Source: Vreelandella neptunia (GTDB taxonomy: Bacteria > Pseudomonadota > Gammaproteobacteria > Pseudomonadales > Halomonadaceae). From it: a DNA stretch of 64,000 nt. The position numbers were made by a program, and so were the translations under genes. This document shows positions 63,692 to 64,000 of the stretch, one piece after another. The notes under the pieces were generated by a model. The model did no database searches, had not been told where the DNA came from, and saw only the letters and a list, made by a program, of their open reading frames with translations. Each line of letters begins with the position of its first letter. Within the stretch, counting starts at the first letter, position 1. The stretch is from positions 414,625 to 478,624 of the forward strand of contig NZ_JHQL01000001.1 in assembly GCF_000712975.1 (NCBI RefSeq), written 5' to 3'.

Positions 63692-64000
63692 TACGCTTAA
63701 TGCTTACCGTTGCACTGCTGGCACTGACTAGCAGTGCTATGGCTGCTGGCATAGAGATACGTGAGTTTGACGATCCTGTTATGGAGCAGCGTTACCGCGA
63801 CTTAACGGCTTCAATGCGCTGTCCTTTGTGCGAGAACCAAGCCATTGATGACTCTGATGCGCCAATTTCTGGTGATATGCGTGAACGTGTCTACCAACTG
63901 CTCCAAGATGGTCAGTCAGATATCGAGATTGTTAATCACATGGTGCAGCGGTTTGGAGAATACATTCTCTATAACCCGCGTTTAGAAAACCGGACTTATC
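63682..64000 (+). CDS. ccmH: Cytochrome c maturation protein CcmH (partial, runs off the window)
   Basis: The first 106 residues are present. A signal peptide (cleavage near A-M-A-A-G, residue 21) is followed by the thiol motif R-C-P-L-C (Cys47, Cys50), then ENQAIDDSDAPIS and DMRERVYQLL, all typical of CcmH. It handles apocytochrome thiols with CcmG and CcmF. The C-terminus, and any ccmI gene, lie beyond the window. Confidence 0.93.
   Translation, partial: MALIRLMLTVALLALTSSAMAAGIEIREFDDPVMEQRYRDLTASMRCPLCENQAIDDSDAPISGDMRERVYQLLQDGQSDIEIVNHMVQRFGEYILYNPRLENRTY

Overview
The window looks like chromosomal DNA of a halophilic gammaproteobacterium, most likely Halomonas or a close relative (Halomonadaceae). 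This is inferred from gene order (alaS-lysC-csrA-tRNAs, fdxA-mutS-pncC-recA-recX, pilMNOPQ-aroK-aroB, pyrG-kdsA-eno), a Na+-pumping oxaloacetate decarboxylase, a TAXI-type TRAP transporter and Gac/Csr-type regulatory RNA signals. No database search was possible. Nearly all of the window is ordinary, tightly packed chromosome; I see no prophage, insertion sequence or CRISPR array.

Layout. 1-0.4 kb: end of a toxin-antitoxin pair with a Fic/Doc toxin. 0.5-10.3 kb: single genes for RNA, redox and repair functions (RNase Z, FrnE-like oxidoreductase, an exported homoserine-acetyltransferase-like hydrolase, a UbiF-like hydroxylase, sirtuin, alkyladenine glycosylase, SelO, SOS-controlled DNA polymerase IV, an alpha/beta hydrolase, a small thiamine-binding-type protein). 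10.4-21.2 kb: a probable lysine/glutarate catabolic region (GabT/DavT aminotransferase, CaiB-type CoA transferase, glutaryl-CoA dehydrogenase, GntR regulator, L-2-hydroxyglutarate oxidase) interrupted by an EAL phosphodiesterase and followed by a TAXI-TRAP uptake system with its DUF1850 partner. 21.2-30.5 kb: PBP1A divergent from the type IV pilus operon pilMNOPQ, running into aroK-aroB. 31-41 kb: gltBD, then pyrG-kdsA-eno.

41-52 kb: the most interesting stretch. Between eno and fdxA lies a roughly 165-nt non-coding RNA gene with ten GGA motifs, a strong terminator and, about 155 bp upstream of its likely start, a perfect GacA-type site (TGTAAG-N6-CTTACA). It looks like an RsmZ/CsrB-family RNA, sitting beside fdxA as rsmZ does in Pseudomonas, and csrA (the expected target protein) lies 10 kb downstream. 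fdxA, mutS, pncC, recA (with a LexA box), recX, alaS, lysC, csrA, one tRNA-Ser and two identical tRNA-Arg genes follow.

52-64 kb: dusC, the Na+ pump operon oadGAB, a YigZ protein, a UmuD/LexA-type S24 protein whose catalytic serine is replaced by arginine and whose promoter carries two LexA boxes, and the cytochrome c maturation operon ccmABCDEFG with ccmH cut by the window end.

Two intergenic copies (10.34 and 36.95 kb) of a structured repeat share a conserved core, while their stem bases differ in a compensatory way. Short tandem duplications occur at two gene ends and between mutS and pncC.
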